This document shows positions 1 through 5,709 of a DNA stretch of 5,709 nucleotides, piece after piece (position 1 is the first letter of the stretch; every line of letters begins with the position of its first letter). The notes under the pieces were generated by a model. The model made no database searches. It worked only from the letters and a program-made list of their open reading frames with translations, and had not been told where the DNA came from. Position numbers and translations under genes: made by a program. This DNA comes from Dehalococcoidia bacterium (GTDB taxonomy: Bacteria > Chloroflexota > Dehalococcoidia > Bin125): the NCBI GenBank assembly GCA_007571275.1, contig RKRS01000171.1, positions 1 through 5,709 of the forward strand, given 5' to 3'.

Positions 1-1
1 G

Positions 2-1045
2 GCGGACAAGCTGGGCACCGGCCTTCGCCGGAGCGGGGGGGCGGCCAAGCGGCGGGCTGGGACCCTGCTGCAGGTCTCGAACTATGTCTACACGAGCCCT
101 CAGCTGGATCTGGCCGATGTCCTGCTGGAGCAGTCGGGCATGACCCGCATCTTCTTCTGCAACAGCGGCGCTGAGGCGACCGAGGGCGCGATCAAGATCG
201 GTCGCAAGTGGGGTCAGACTCGGCGAGAGGGCGCCTCGGAGATCATTGTCATGGACGAAGCGTTCCATGGCCGCACGCTGGCCTCGGTCAACGCCTCCGG
301 TAATCCCCGTTACCGAGAGCCATTTGGTCCGCTGGACGGCTTCTGTCACGTTCCCTTCAACGACATCGACGCCGTGCGCGCAGCCGTCGGACCGCAAACG
401 GCCGCCATCCTGGTCGAGCCGTTGCAGGGTGAGGGCGGCGTCAACGTCGCCGACGACGGCTATCTCGTCGCCTTGCGCGAGATCTGCGATGAGCACAACC
501 TGCTGCTCATGCTGGACGAAGTTCAGACGGGTATTGGCCGAACTGGCAAGCTCTTCGCCTGGCAGCACGAGGGCGTCCAGCCCGACGTGATGGCGTTGGC
601 CAAAGGGCTCGGAAGCGGCGTGCCGATCGGCGCCATTGTGGCGAACGAGCGTGGCGACATCCTCGAACCTGGCGACCATGGCACGACGTTCGGCGGCCAG
701 CCGTTTACCACATCGGTCGCGCTGGAGACCCTGCGCGTGATCATCGAGGAAGATATTCCGGCGCAGGCCGCCGCGCGTGGCGAGCAGCTGGCGTCCGGCA
801 TTCGCGCGCTCGAGGATCGGTATCCATTGATCGATCACGTACGCGGCAAGGGTCTGCTGGTGGCGGTCCAGCTCAGCGCCGATCTGGGTCCGACGTTGGT
901 CACGGCGCTCCGCGAGCGCGGGCTAATCTGCAATGTGGTCAAGCCCAACGTGCTCCGACTGGTACCGCCGCTGACTATCTCGGAAGACGAAATCAATCAG
1001 GCGCTCGGCATGATCGACGATGCATTGGCCTCTATCGCTGGGTAA
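2..1045 (+). CDS. argD: Acetylornithine aminotransferase, 5'-truncated by the window edge
   Basis: This is a class III PLP-dependent aminotransferase that interconverts N-acetyl-L-glutamate semialdehyde and N2-acetyl-L-ornithine with glutamate, in the cytoplasm. The open frame runs in from the left edge, so the ATG at 140 is internal. 347 residues are present of the roughly 390-400 usual. Visible motifs are the VSNYVYTSPQ substrate region, the FFCNSGAEATE phosphate-binding loop, FHGRTLASV, VEPLQGEGG, LDEVQTGIGRTG with the pyridine-nitrogen Asp at 515-517, and ALAKGLGSGVPIGA with the Schiff-base Lys at 602-604. HGTTFGGQPF follows; its Thr normally contacts the cofactor phosphate of the partner subunit. 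The first 15 or so codons fit the family poorly (see findings). Motifs alone could also fit ornithine or 4-aminobutyrate aminotransferases, but argG and argH downstream favour ArgD. Confidence 0.9.
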   Translation, partial: ADKLGTGLRRSGGAAKRRAGTLLQVSNYVYTSPQLDLADVLLEQSGMTRIFFCNSGAEATEGAIKIGRKWGQTRREGASEIIVMDEAFHGRTLASVNASGNPRYREPFGPLDGFCHVPFNDIDAVRAAVGPQTAAILVEPLQGEGGVNVADDGYLVALREICDEHNLLLMLDEVQTGIGRTGKLFAWQHEGVQPDVMALAKGLGSGVPIGAIVANERGDILEPGDHGTTFGGQPFTTSVALETLRVIIEEDIPAQAAARGEQLASGIRALEDRYPLIDHVRGKGLLVAVQLSADLGPTLVTALRERGLICNVVKPNVLRLVPPLTISEDEINQALGMIDDALASIAG

Positions 1046-1070
1046 CGAGGCATGAAACCGAGCAGCGAAT

Positions 1071-1092
1071 CCGCTCGAACCAGTTCGGACGG
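1071..1092 (+). other. Imperfect hairpin in the argD-argG gap
   Basis: Two arms, CCG-C-T-CGAA and TTCG-G-A-CGG, flank a CCAG loop. The stem has seven Watson-Crick pairs, one T-G wobble and one C-A mismatch. No T run follows, so it is not a standard intrinsic terminator. It could be an RNA processing or attenuation element between argD and argG, or chance in GC-rich sequence. Confidence 0.2.
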
Positions 1093-1135
1093 CATCGATC
1101 AGCATCGGCAGGACTGAACAGAATCCGGACAACGT

Positions 1136-1141
1136 AGGGAG
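1136..1141 (+). promoter_or_regulatory. Ribosome binding site of argG
   Basis: AGGGAG lies six bases before the GTG at 1148. An in-frame TGA at 1115-1117 closes the frame upstream, and no other start codon lies between it and 1148. Together these fix the GTG as the argG start. Confidence 0.75.
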
Positions 1142-1147
1142 ACCCGG

Positions 1148-2401
1148 GTGGCGAAACGAATCGATGAACAGCGTGTGGTGTTGGCCTATTCGGGCGGCCT
1201 GGACACGTCGGTGGTGACGCGCTGGCTGACGGAGCGCGGTTGGGAAGTCATTTGCATGACCGCCGACATGGGCTATCTGGAAGCTGATGAGGAACTCGAA
1301 TCGCGCGCCTACGCAGCCGGCGCCGTCGGCTTTGAGATGCTCGATCTGCGTGAAGACTTTGCCCGCGCATTCTGCTTCCCGGCGTTGATGGCCGGCGCTC
1401 TGTACGAGGGTCGCTATCCATTGGCGACCGCGCTGGCGCGGCCGCTGATCGCCAAGGCGCTGGTCGATGTGGCTCGCCAACATAACGCAACCGCGGTCGC
1501 GCACGGCTGCACCGGTAAAGGCAATGACCAGGTGCGATTCGACATCTCGGTGCAGGCGCTCGCGCCTCACCTGCGTATCCTCGCGCCGGTCCGGGAGTGG
1601 GAACTGACGACTCGCGAATCCGAGATTGTCTATGCCCAGGCGCATGGCATTCCGATCACCGTCAGCGTCGAGAAGCAGTACTCGACCGACGAGAATCTGT
1701 GGGGTCGCTCGATTGAGGCAGGGCCACTCGAGGATCCATGGACCGAGCCGCCCGACAACGTGTGGGAGTGGACGGTCAATCCCGAAGACGCGCCAGACGA
1801 GCCCACCTATCTCGAAATCGGCTTCGAGCACGGTCGGCCAGTCTCGCTCGACGGTGAAGAACTAGACCCCGTCACACTGATCAGCCGCGTGCACGAGATC
1901 GCTGGCGCCAACGGCGTTGGTCGGATCGACATGGTCGAAGATCGCCTGGTCGGGATTAAGTCGCGTGAGGTCTACGAAGCGCCGGCAGCGACGACGCTGC
2001 GCATCGCGCATCAGGCGCTGGAGACGCTCACCCTCTCCAAGAGCCAGATTCGGCTCAAGCATCGGCTGATGCAGGACTACGCCGACCTCATCTACGACGG
2101 CCTGTGGTTCACCGGTACCCATCAGGATCTGGCCGCTTTTACCTCGTCGATGCAACGTCACGTGAGCGGTACGTCCCGCGTCAAGCTCTACAAGGGACAG
2201 GCCGTGACGGTTGGCGTCGAGAGTCCCAATAGCCTCTACCAGTACTCGCTGGCGACGTACGACGAAGGCGACGCGTTCGATCAAACGTCGGCCGTGGGCT
2301 TCATCGACATCTTCGGCTTGCCGGTACGCGTCCAGGCTGAGAAACAGCTCCTGCGCCAACCGGGCGGCGTCCTGGACGTATCATCGGGACATGCGACGTA
2401 A
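1148..2401 (+). CDS. argG: Argininosuccinate synthase (type 1)
   Basis: It joins citrulline and aspartate using ATP, which is cleaved to AMP and PPi, giving argininosuccinate in the penultimate step of arginine synthesis. The 417 residues are close to the normal 400-410. The ATP pyrophosphatase loop AYSGGLDTS is at residues 13-21. The second signature, AHGCTGKGNDQVRFD, is at 118-132 and holds the aspartate-binding Thr122, Asn126 and Asp127 and the citrulline-binding Arg130. Other expected citrulline contacts are present: Tyr90 and Thr94 in YPLAT, Ser179, Ser188 in LWGRS, and Glu264 and Tyr276 in the block ending SREVYEAP. The C-terminal domain (LKLYKGxxVxVxxxSPxSLY type) is intact. Residue 43 is Tyr in DMGY, where type 1 enzymes commonly have Gln (ADxGQ). 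The start is GTG with a good SD. It lies 102 bases after argD, probably in the same transcript. Confidence 0.97.
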   Translation: MAKRIDEQRVVLAYSGGLDTSVVTRWLTERGWEVICMTADMGYLEADEELESRAYAAGAVGFEMLDLREDFARAFCFPALMAGALYEGRYPLATALARPLIAKALVDVARQHNATAVAHGCTGKGNDQVRFDISVQALAPHLRILAPVREWELTTRESEIVYAQAHGIPITVSVEKQYSTDENLWGRSIEAGPLEDPWTEPPDNVWEWTVNPEDAPDEPTYLEIGFEHGRPVSLDGEELDPVTLISRVHEIAGANGVGRIDMVEDRLVGIKSREVYEAPAATTLRIAHQALETLTLSKSQIRLKHRLMQDYADLIYDGLWFTGTHQDLAAFTSSMQRHVSGTSRVKLYKGQAVTVGVESPNSLYQYSLATYDEGDAFDQTSAVGFIDIFGLPVRVQAEKQLLRQPGGVLDVSSGHAT

Positions 2402-2464
2402 GTTGCCGACCATTTGGCCGATTGTGACAGGCGCTCGCGCCAACAGCAGACAAGGTGGCCAGAC

Positions 2465-2472
2465 AGGACAGG
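2465..2472 (+). promoter_or_regulatory. Ribosome binding site deciding the start of the 119-residue gene
   Basis: AGGACAGG ends four bases before the ATG at 2477; its AGGA core is eight bases away. This supports ATG 2477 (or the adjacent in-frame GTG at 2474) over the in-frame TTG at 2414. The TTG would add a low-complexity, Arg/Gln-rich leader and has no clear SD. Confidence 0.6.
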
Positions 2473-2476
2473 TGTG

Positions 2477-2836
2477 ATGACGACCAACGCCTCTGACACC
2501 GAGATCATCGTTGAGTACGAATCAGCCGTTCCCACAGCCGGTGGTCCCGACGCGGCGGATTTCCAGATTCGCCGTCCTGGTCACGCGACGCTGGAATGCG
2601 CGCTCTACCTCGCGCTGGACGCGAAGCAGGCTTTCGAAGCGCTGTGTGGCGCGTTGGGCGAGAACGAGGTGCAAGCGATCATTCGGGTACTGGGCGATGG
2701 CCTGTATCGGTCGCAGATCGGACGAGGCATGGAGCCGCCGGCGATCCAGACCATTCGCGCCCGCGACCTCTCGGCCGAGCAGAAGGATGAGGCAATCAGC
2801 GCAGCCGGGTTGACGAAGTTGCCCGCGGACGAGTAG
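2477..2836 (+). CDS. Unrecognised 119-residue protein between argG and argH
   Basis: I do not recognise this protein. It is small, soluble-looking and acidic, with no signal peptide or membrane segment. Its start is supported by an SD. Residues 8-15 (TEIIVEYE) look like a beta strand. Residues 16-28 are rich in Pro, Gly and Ala and probably form a linker. Residues 29-40 (FQIRRPGHATLE) resemble another strand. Residues 41-72 are amphipathic and helical, with cysteines at 41 and 57. LGDGLYRSQIGRGMEPPAIQTIRARDLS (72-99, interrupted by turns) leads to a short C-terminal helix (100-110) and a polar end. Codon use matches argG and argH, with strong G/C third positions. It is separated from argG by 75 bases and from argH by 30, so it is almost certainly cotranscribed with them. 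Its frame is the same as argH, with the TAG at 2834 between. Position suggests a role linked to the argininosuccinate enzymes, but that is inference only. Confidence 0.75.
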   Translation: MTTNASDTEIIVEYESAVPTAGGPDAADFQIRRPGHATLECALYLALDAKQAFEALCGALGENEVQAIIRVLGDGLYRSQIGRGMEPPAIQTIRARDLSAEQKDEAISAAGLTKLPADE

Positions 2837-2852
2837 CGCCGATCACGCACGA

Positions 2853-2869
2853 CATGCAGGCGGGGCATG
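2853..2869 (+). promoter_or_regulatory. Small hairpin over the argH start codon
   Basis: CATGC (2853-2857) pairs with GCATG (2865-2869), and the loop AGGCGGG holds the likely SD. The 3' arm contains the argH ATG at 2867. A second, out-of-frame ATG in the 5' arm (2854) opens a six-codon frame (MQAGHG) that ends at a TGA at 2872-2874, just past the argH start. Five base pairs make only a weak structure, so any effect on translation is speculative. Confidence 0.3.
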
Positions 2870-4390
2870 GTTGACGCCAATATGGCCGAACACGACGGAC
2901 AACGGCTCTGGGGCGGACGATTCGAGGAAGCGCCCGACACGCTCGTGCAGGCCTACACCTCGTCGATCCAGACGGATCTGCTGCTGTTTCGACACGACAT
3001 CGCCGGTTCCCGTGCGCACGCGCGGATGCTCGCTGCGCAGGGAATCATCGCCACCGCCGACTCGGTGAAGATCATCCAGGGACTCGATCAGGTTGAATCG
3101 GAGATCGAATCAGGCGGATTCGAGATCAACCACGAACTCGAGGACATCCATACCCACGTCGAAGCGCGATTGAGTCAGATCATCGGCGCCGATCTGGCCG
3201 GTCGGCTGCACACGGCGCGCTCACGCAATGACCAGGTGGCGCTCGATACGCGGATGTTCGTGCGCGACGCGATCGTCCAGTCCGTCGGCGCGGTGCGTGG
3301 CTTGCAGGCTGCGCTGGTCGAGCTGGCCGAGCGCTCGCTGGACGTCTATCTGCCCGGCTACACGCATCTCCAGCGAGCCCAGCCGGTCTTGCTGTCGCAT
3401 CATCTGCTTGCCTACCTGGAAATGCTCGACCGTGACGCCGAGCGTCTGGTCGATTCCTTCGCGCGCGCTGACATTATGCCGCTCGGCAGCGCGGCGCTGG
3501 CCGGCGCCGCCTACCCCCTTGATCGTCAGGCGGTCGCCCGGGAGCTGGGCTTCGAGTCGATCTCGCGGAACAGCATGGATGCTGTTTCGTCGCGCGATTA
3601 CATCGTTGAGTTTTTGTCGAATGCGGCCATCTGCATGGTCAACATCTCGCGGCTGTGTGAGGACGTGATCCTCTGGAGTTCCAGCGAGTTCGGGATTCTA
3701 CAGTTCGGCGACGCATTCACGACCGGTTCGTCGATCATGCCGCAGAAGCGGAATCCTGACATCGCCGAGCTGGCCCGTGGTCGCAGCGGCAAGGTGCTGG
3801 GTCATCTCACCGCGCTGCTGACCACGCTCAAGGGTCTGCCACTGGCTTACAACCGTGACCTGCAGGAGGACAAGTCGGGGCTGTTCGACACCGCCGAGAC
3901 GTTGATCGGCACCTTGCATGTGCTGGCGCGGGCATTGCTGACCGCACAGGTCGACGGCGCGCGCGCGCGCGGCATGGTTGACAACGATCCGCTGATCCTC
4001 GCCACCGATTACGCCGACTACATCACGCGCAAGGGCGTGCCCTTCCGCGAAGCGCACCATGTCGTTGGACGGCTGGTCAGGCTCTGCGAGCAGCGTCGCT
4101 GTAGCCTGTCCGATCTGTCGCTCGGCGATCTACAGGCCGAGCATTCGGCCTTCGAGGCCGATGCGGTGGGCATGACCGTGCAGTTCGCGCTGGAGTCGCG
4201 CGATCTTCCCGGCGGGACTGCCCCTAACCAGGTCCGGGCGGCGCTCGAGACGGCGAAGGAACGCTTACAGCTGAAACCGTCGAATCGGCCAGTTGACTCT
4301 GAGCCAGCGCCGACACTGGAAACCGGACTGAATCGGGCGCAGCGTCGCGCCGCCGAGCGGGCTGCCGCCAAGCAGCAGGCCCGCCGATGA
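2867..4390 (+). CDS. argH: Argininosuccinate lyase with basic C-terminal extension
   Basis: It cleaves argininosuccinate to arginine and fumarate, the last step of arginine synthesis, and belongs to the fumarase/aspartase superfamily of homotetramers. Conserved regions in order are LWGGRF near residues 14-19, HTARSRNDQV at 115-124, GYTHLQRAQP with the acid-base pair Thr166-His167, and the signature loop GSSIMPQKRNP at 287-297 with the catalytic Ser region, Lys294 and Asn296. LPLAYNRDLQEDK follows. At 507 residues it is longer than the usual 455-470. The normal fold ends near residue 468, and 39 extra residues follow, closing with LNRAQRRAAERAAAKQQARR. The ATG at 2867 has AGG six bases upstream. 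Met6 (2882) is a possible alternative start with poorer SD spacing. The upstream in-frame TAG at 2834 limits any extension. The last four bases overlap the rpe start. Confidence 0.97.
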   Translation: MVDANMAEHDGQRLWGGRFEEAPDTLVQAYTSSIQTDLLLFRHDIAGSRAHARMLAAQGIIATADSVKIIQGLDQVESEIESGGFEINHELEDIHTHVEARLSQIIGADLAGRLHTARSRNDQVALDTRMFVRDAIVQSVGAVRGLQAALVELAERSLDVYLPGYTHLQRAQPVLLSHHLLAYLEMLDRDAERLVDSFARADIMPLGSAALAGAAYPLDRQAVARELGFESISRNSMDAVSSRDYIVEFLSNAAICMVNISRLCEDVILWSSSEFGILQFGDAFTTGSSIMPQKRNPDIAELARGRSGKVLGHLTALLTTLKGLPLAYNRDLQEDKSGLFDTAETLIGTLHVLARALLTAQVDGARARGMVDNDPLILATDYADYITRKGVPFREAHHVVGRLVRLCEQRRCSLSDLSLGDLQAEHSAFEADAVGMTVQFALESRDLPGGTAPNQVRAALETAKERLQLKPSNRPVDSEPAPTLETGLNRAQRRAAERAAAKQQARR

Positions 4391-5091
4391 CACGGCCGGT
4401 CGCCCTCGCTCCATCAATCCTGAATGCTGATTGGACGCGGCTCGCCGAGCAGGTCGGCGAGGCCGAGGCCGCCGGGGTCGACTGGATCTCGCTCGATGTG
4501 ATGGACGGCAGCTTCGTCCCGCCGATCACATTCGGGGCGCAGATGGCGTCGGCGGTGCGCTCGCTGACCAAGCTGCCCATCGAAGCGCATCTGATGGTCG
4601 ATCATCCTGAAGACCACATCGGGGACTTCATCGCCGCCGGCGTGAATTGCGTGACGATCCATATCGAGACCACGCGCCACCCGCACCGACTCTTGCAGCA
4701 GATTGCCGATCACGGCGTCGAAGCGGGTGTGACGCTCAACCCAGGCACCCCGCTCAGCAAGATCGAGGCAGTGGCGCCGATCTGTGATCGCGTGCAGATC
4801 ATGAGCGTCAATCCCGGCTGGGGTGGCCAGCAGTTCATCCCGGAGTCGCTGAGTCGGATCCGACAGGCGCGGGCCATGCTCGACGCCTGCGGGCGTATCT
4901 CGTCGCCGGTGGCGGTCGATGGCGGTGTGAACGAATCGACGATCGCCGCCATCGTCGAGGCCGGCGCCAGCTGGCTGGTCGCGGGTTCAGCGATCTACAA
5001 CGACCGCGAGACGGTGTCGGAGGCGGTGCGGCGGTTGCGTCGGGCGCTGGAGCGAGCGAATTCGTCAGCACCCGCTCGGCGCAAGCCTTAG
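4387..5091 (+). CDS. rpe: Ribulose-phosphate 3-epimerase
   Basis: It interconverts D-ribulose 5-phosphate and D-xylulose 5-phosphate in the pentose phosphate pathway or Calvin cycle, in a cytoplasmic TIM barrel with one divalent metal. The 234 residues are of normal length. Visible elements are LAPSILNAD (7-15) with substrate-contact Ser10, LDVMDGSFVPPITFG (36-50) with catalytic Asp37, AHLMV with metal ligand His68, SVNPGWGGQQF (140-150) forming the phosphate/lid loop, VDGGV with the second catalytic Asp178, and AGSAI (199-203) for phosphate binding. The family's first metal histidine (HxD) is replaced by Ser35, which is unusual. The start codon overlaps the argH stop as ATGA, with an AGG at 4377-4379 inside the argH tail, indicating translational coupling. 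The stop TAG overlaps the stop of the convergent minus-strand gene. Confidence 0.95.
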   Translation: MTRPVALAPSILNADWTRLAEQVGEAEAAGVDWISLDVMDGSFVPPITFGAQMASAVRSLTKLPIEAHLMVDHPEDHIGDFIAAGVNCVTIHIETTRHPHRLLQQIADHGVEAGVTLNPGTPLSKIEAVAPICDRVQIMSVNPGWGGQQFIPESLSRIRQARAMLDACGRISSPVAVDGGVNESTIAAIVEAGASWLVAGSAIYNDRETVSEAVRRLRRALERANSSAPARRKP

Positions 5092-5101
5092 AGCGGCTTT
5101 T
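5072..5101 (+). terminator. Intrinsic terminator embedded in the 3' end of rpe
   Basis: CCGCTC (5072-5077) pairs with GAGCGG (5091-5096), and inside it GGC (5078-5080) pairs with GCC (5085-5087) around a GCAA tetraloop of the stable GNRA type. The bases TTA (5088-5090) bulge on the 3' side. CTTTT (5097-5101) follows. That gives nine Watson-Crick pairs plus a short T run, in the + direction only. The hairpin lies over the last rpe codons and both convergent stop codons. The T run is only four bases, so efficiency may be partial. Confidence 0.6.
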
Positions 5102-5709
5102 CGTAGATGCGATAGACCTTGTAGACCTCGCTGTCGGTGCGGCGCAGCGCGTGGTTGAGCAGATGATTGTCTTCGAGCACCCAGCCAAGCTCGGCCCAGC
5201 GATAGCCTCGCGCGGCGCCTCGGACGTGGACCTCCGCAGTCAGCATCAGGCCCAGATGCGCGAATTCGCGAGTCCGCCACTTCTGCCGCACGCCGAGCAG
5301 CATCACGCGTCCGCTCTGCGGGCGGCGTTTGAGTCGCCAGAGCAGCCTGGCCCAACCAAACGGGAACAGGCGTCCATCCAGGTCGCGGGCGCACTCGTTC
5401 AGATTGGGAATCGAGATCACCATCGCCGCCGGATCGCCGTCGATCTCCACGAAGGCGGTCAACTCGGGATCGGCGAATTGCACCAGGTCAGCGGCGAGCC
5501 GGTCGGCCTCTTCAGGCGTGATCGGAACTGATCCCCAGTTTTCAACCCATGCTTCGTTGAATATCTCGGCGGCGATCCGTACGTCGCGGCGTAAGTTGCG
5601 CTTGTCGAATGGCCGCACATGGACGCGGGGATGGTCGTGGATGCGTTGCCAGGCGCGCTCACGCCGCTCGCCGAGCGGCGCATCGACGGGATAGTGATAG
5701 GCCCAGAGG
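5088..5709 (-). CDS. GNAT-like N-acetyltransferase family protein, C-terminal part (5' end off the window)
   Basis: The frame is open from the right edge (first whole codon 5708-5706) to TAA at 5090-5088, giving 206 residues and no start. The GTG at 5618 is internal: the upstream residues (WQRIHDHPRVHVRPFD) run smoothly into the conserved part. From memory, it matches a widespread bacterial family of about 370-390 residues, annotated as hypothetical or GNAT. Family-typical blocks are RIAAEIFNEAWVENWG, DGRLFPFGWARLLW, LLGV followed by the acetyl-CoA-binding region, AELGWVLEDN, and the terminal YKVYRIYEKPL. The acetyl-CoA loop here reads RQKWRTREFAHLG, lacking the usual RGxG/A glycines, so catalytic competence is uncertain. 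The substrate is unknown. The gene converges on rpe, overlaps it by four bases, and is probably not part of the arginine operon. Confidence 0.8.
   Translation of the reverse strand, partial: LWAYHYPVDAPLGERRERAWQRIHDHPRVHVRPFDKRNLRRDVRIAAEIFNEAWVENWGSVPITPEEADRLAADLVQFADPELTAFVEIDGDPAAMVISIPNLNECARDLDGRLFPFGWARLLWRLKRRPQSGRVMLLGVRQKWRTREFAHLGLMLTAEVHVRGAARGYRWAELGWVLEDNHLLNHALRRTDSEVYKVYRIYEKPL

Noticed and set aside
1052..1117. 21-codon frame (MKPSSESARTSS...) in the argD-argG gap, a possible leader peptide
   Set aside because: Its only SD-like bases (GAGG) are one base from the ATG, it has just two arginines, not clustered, and no attenuator with a T run follows.
1046..1147. ArgR-type operator or a promoter between argD and argG
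   Set aside because: I see no AT-rich ARG-box palindrome and no convincing -35/-10 pair in this gap.
923..1831. Long antisense open frame (302 codons) across the end of argD and most of the first half of argG
   Set aside because: It lies opposite two well-conserved enzymes, its translation looks like no protein family, and long antisense frames are expected in GC-rich coding DNA.
2430..2441. GGCG-CTCG-CGCC mini-hairpin after argG as a terminator
   Set aside because: It has four base pairs and no T run; the downstream genes are tightly packed and likely cotranscribed.
2414..2476. TTG start giving a 140-residue version of the gene between argG and argH
   Set aside because: No SD precedes the TTG, the added leader is low-complexity, and ATG 2477 has a good SD.
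5151..5694. Two + strand open frames (126 and 121 codons) opposite the GNAT-like gene
   Set aside because: They overlap each other and the minus-strand gene, whose translation has clear family motifs; theirs has none.
1..5709. Mobile elements, CRISPR arrays, tRNA genes or long repeats
   Set aside because: No repeated units with spacers, no transposase or integrase motifs, no tRNA-like cloverleaf ending and no long direct or inverted repeats were seen by reading.

Overview
The window is about 5.7 kb of GC-rich bacterial DNA carrying the distal part of an arginine biosynthesis operon, followed by a convergent gene. Codons favour G or C at the third position in every assigned gene, spacing is tight, and SD-like AGG/GGAG motifs precede most starts. 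The protein style (a type 1 ArgG with the AYSGGLDTS loop and an RPE-like WISLDVMDG stretch) and the gene mix would fit a Chloroflexota (Thermomicrobia/Sphaerobacter-like) or other high-GC environmental bacterium. The phylum is an inference at roughly even odds; the sequence has no rRNA or other marker to settle it.

Layout of the + strand operon: argD (acetylornithine aminotransferase, N-terminus off the left edge, to 1045); a 102-base gap; argG (argininosuccinate synthase, GTG start, 1148-2401); a 75-base gap; an unrecognised 119-residue protein gene (2477-2836); a 30-base gap; argH (argininosuccinate lyase with an extra basic C-terminal tail, 2867-4390); and rpe (ribulose-phosphate 3-epimerase, 4387-5091), which overlaps argH by ATGA. 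A partial gene on the minus strand (5709-5088) encodes the C-terminal half of a GNAT-like protein ending in YRIYEKPL. Its stop codon overlaps the rpe stop codon. A hairpin with a GCAA tetraloop and a short T run, built from the last codons of rpe, probably terminates the operon there.

ArgD makes acetylornithine. After conversion to ornithine and citrulline by enzymes not in view, ArgG condenses citrulline with aspartate, and ArgH splits argininosuccinate into arginine and fumarate. Rpe belongs to the pentose phosphate pathway and appears to be translationally coupled to ArgH. The 119-residue protein lies between the two enzymes that share argininosuccinate and is the best candidate here for something undescribed.

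Other points worth a second look are a missing metal-ligand histidine in Rpe (Ser35), the ArgH tail, a small hairpin over the argH start, and a glycine-poor acetyl-CoA loop in the GNAT-like protein. There are no RNA genes, mobile elements, CRISPR arrays or long repeats that I can see.
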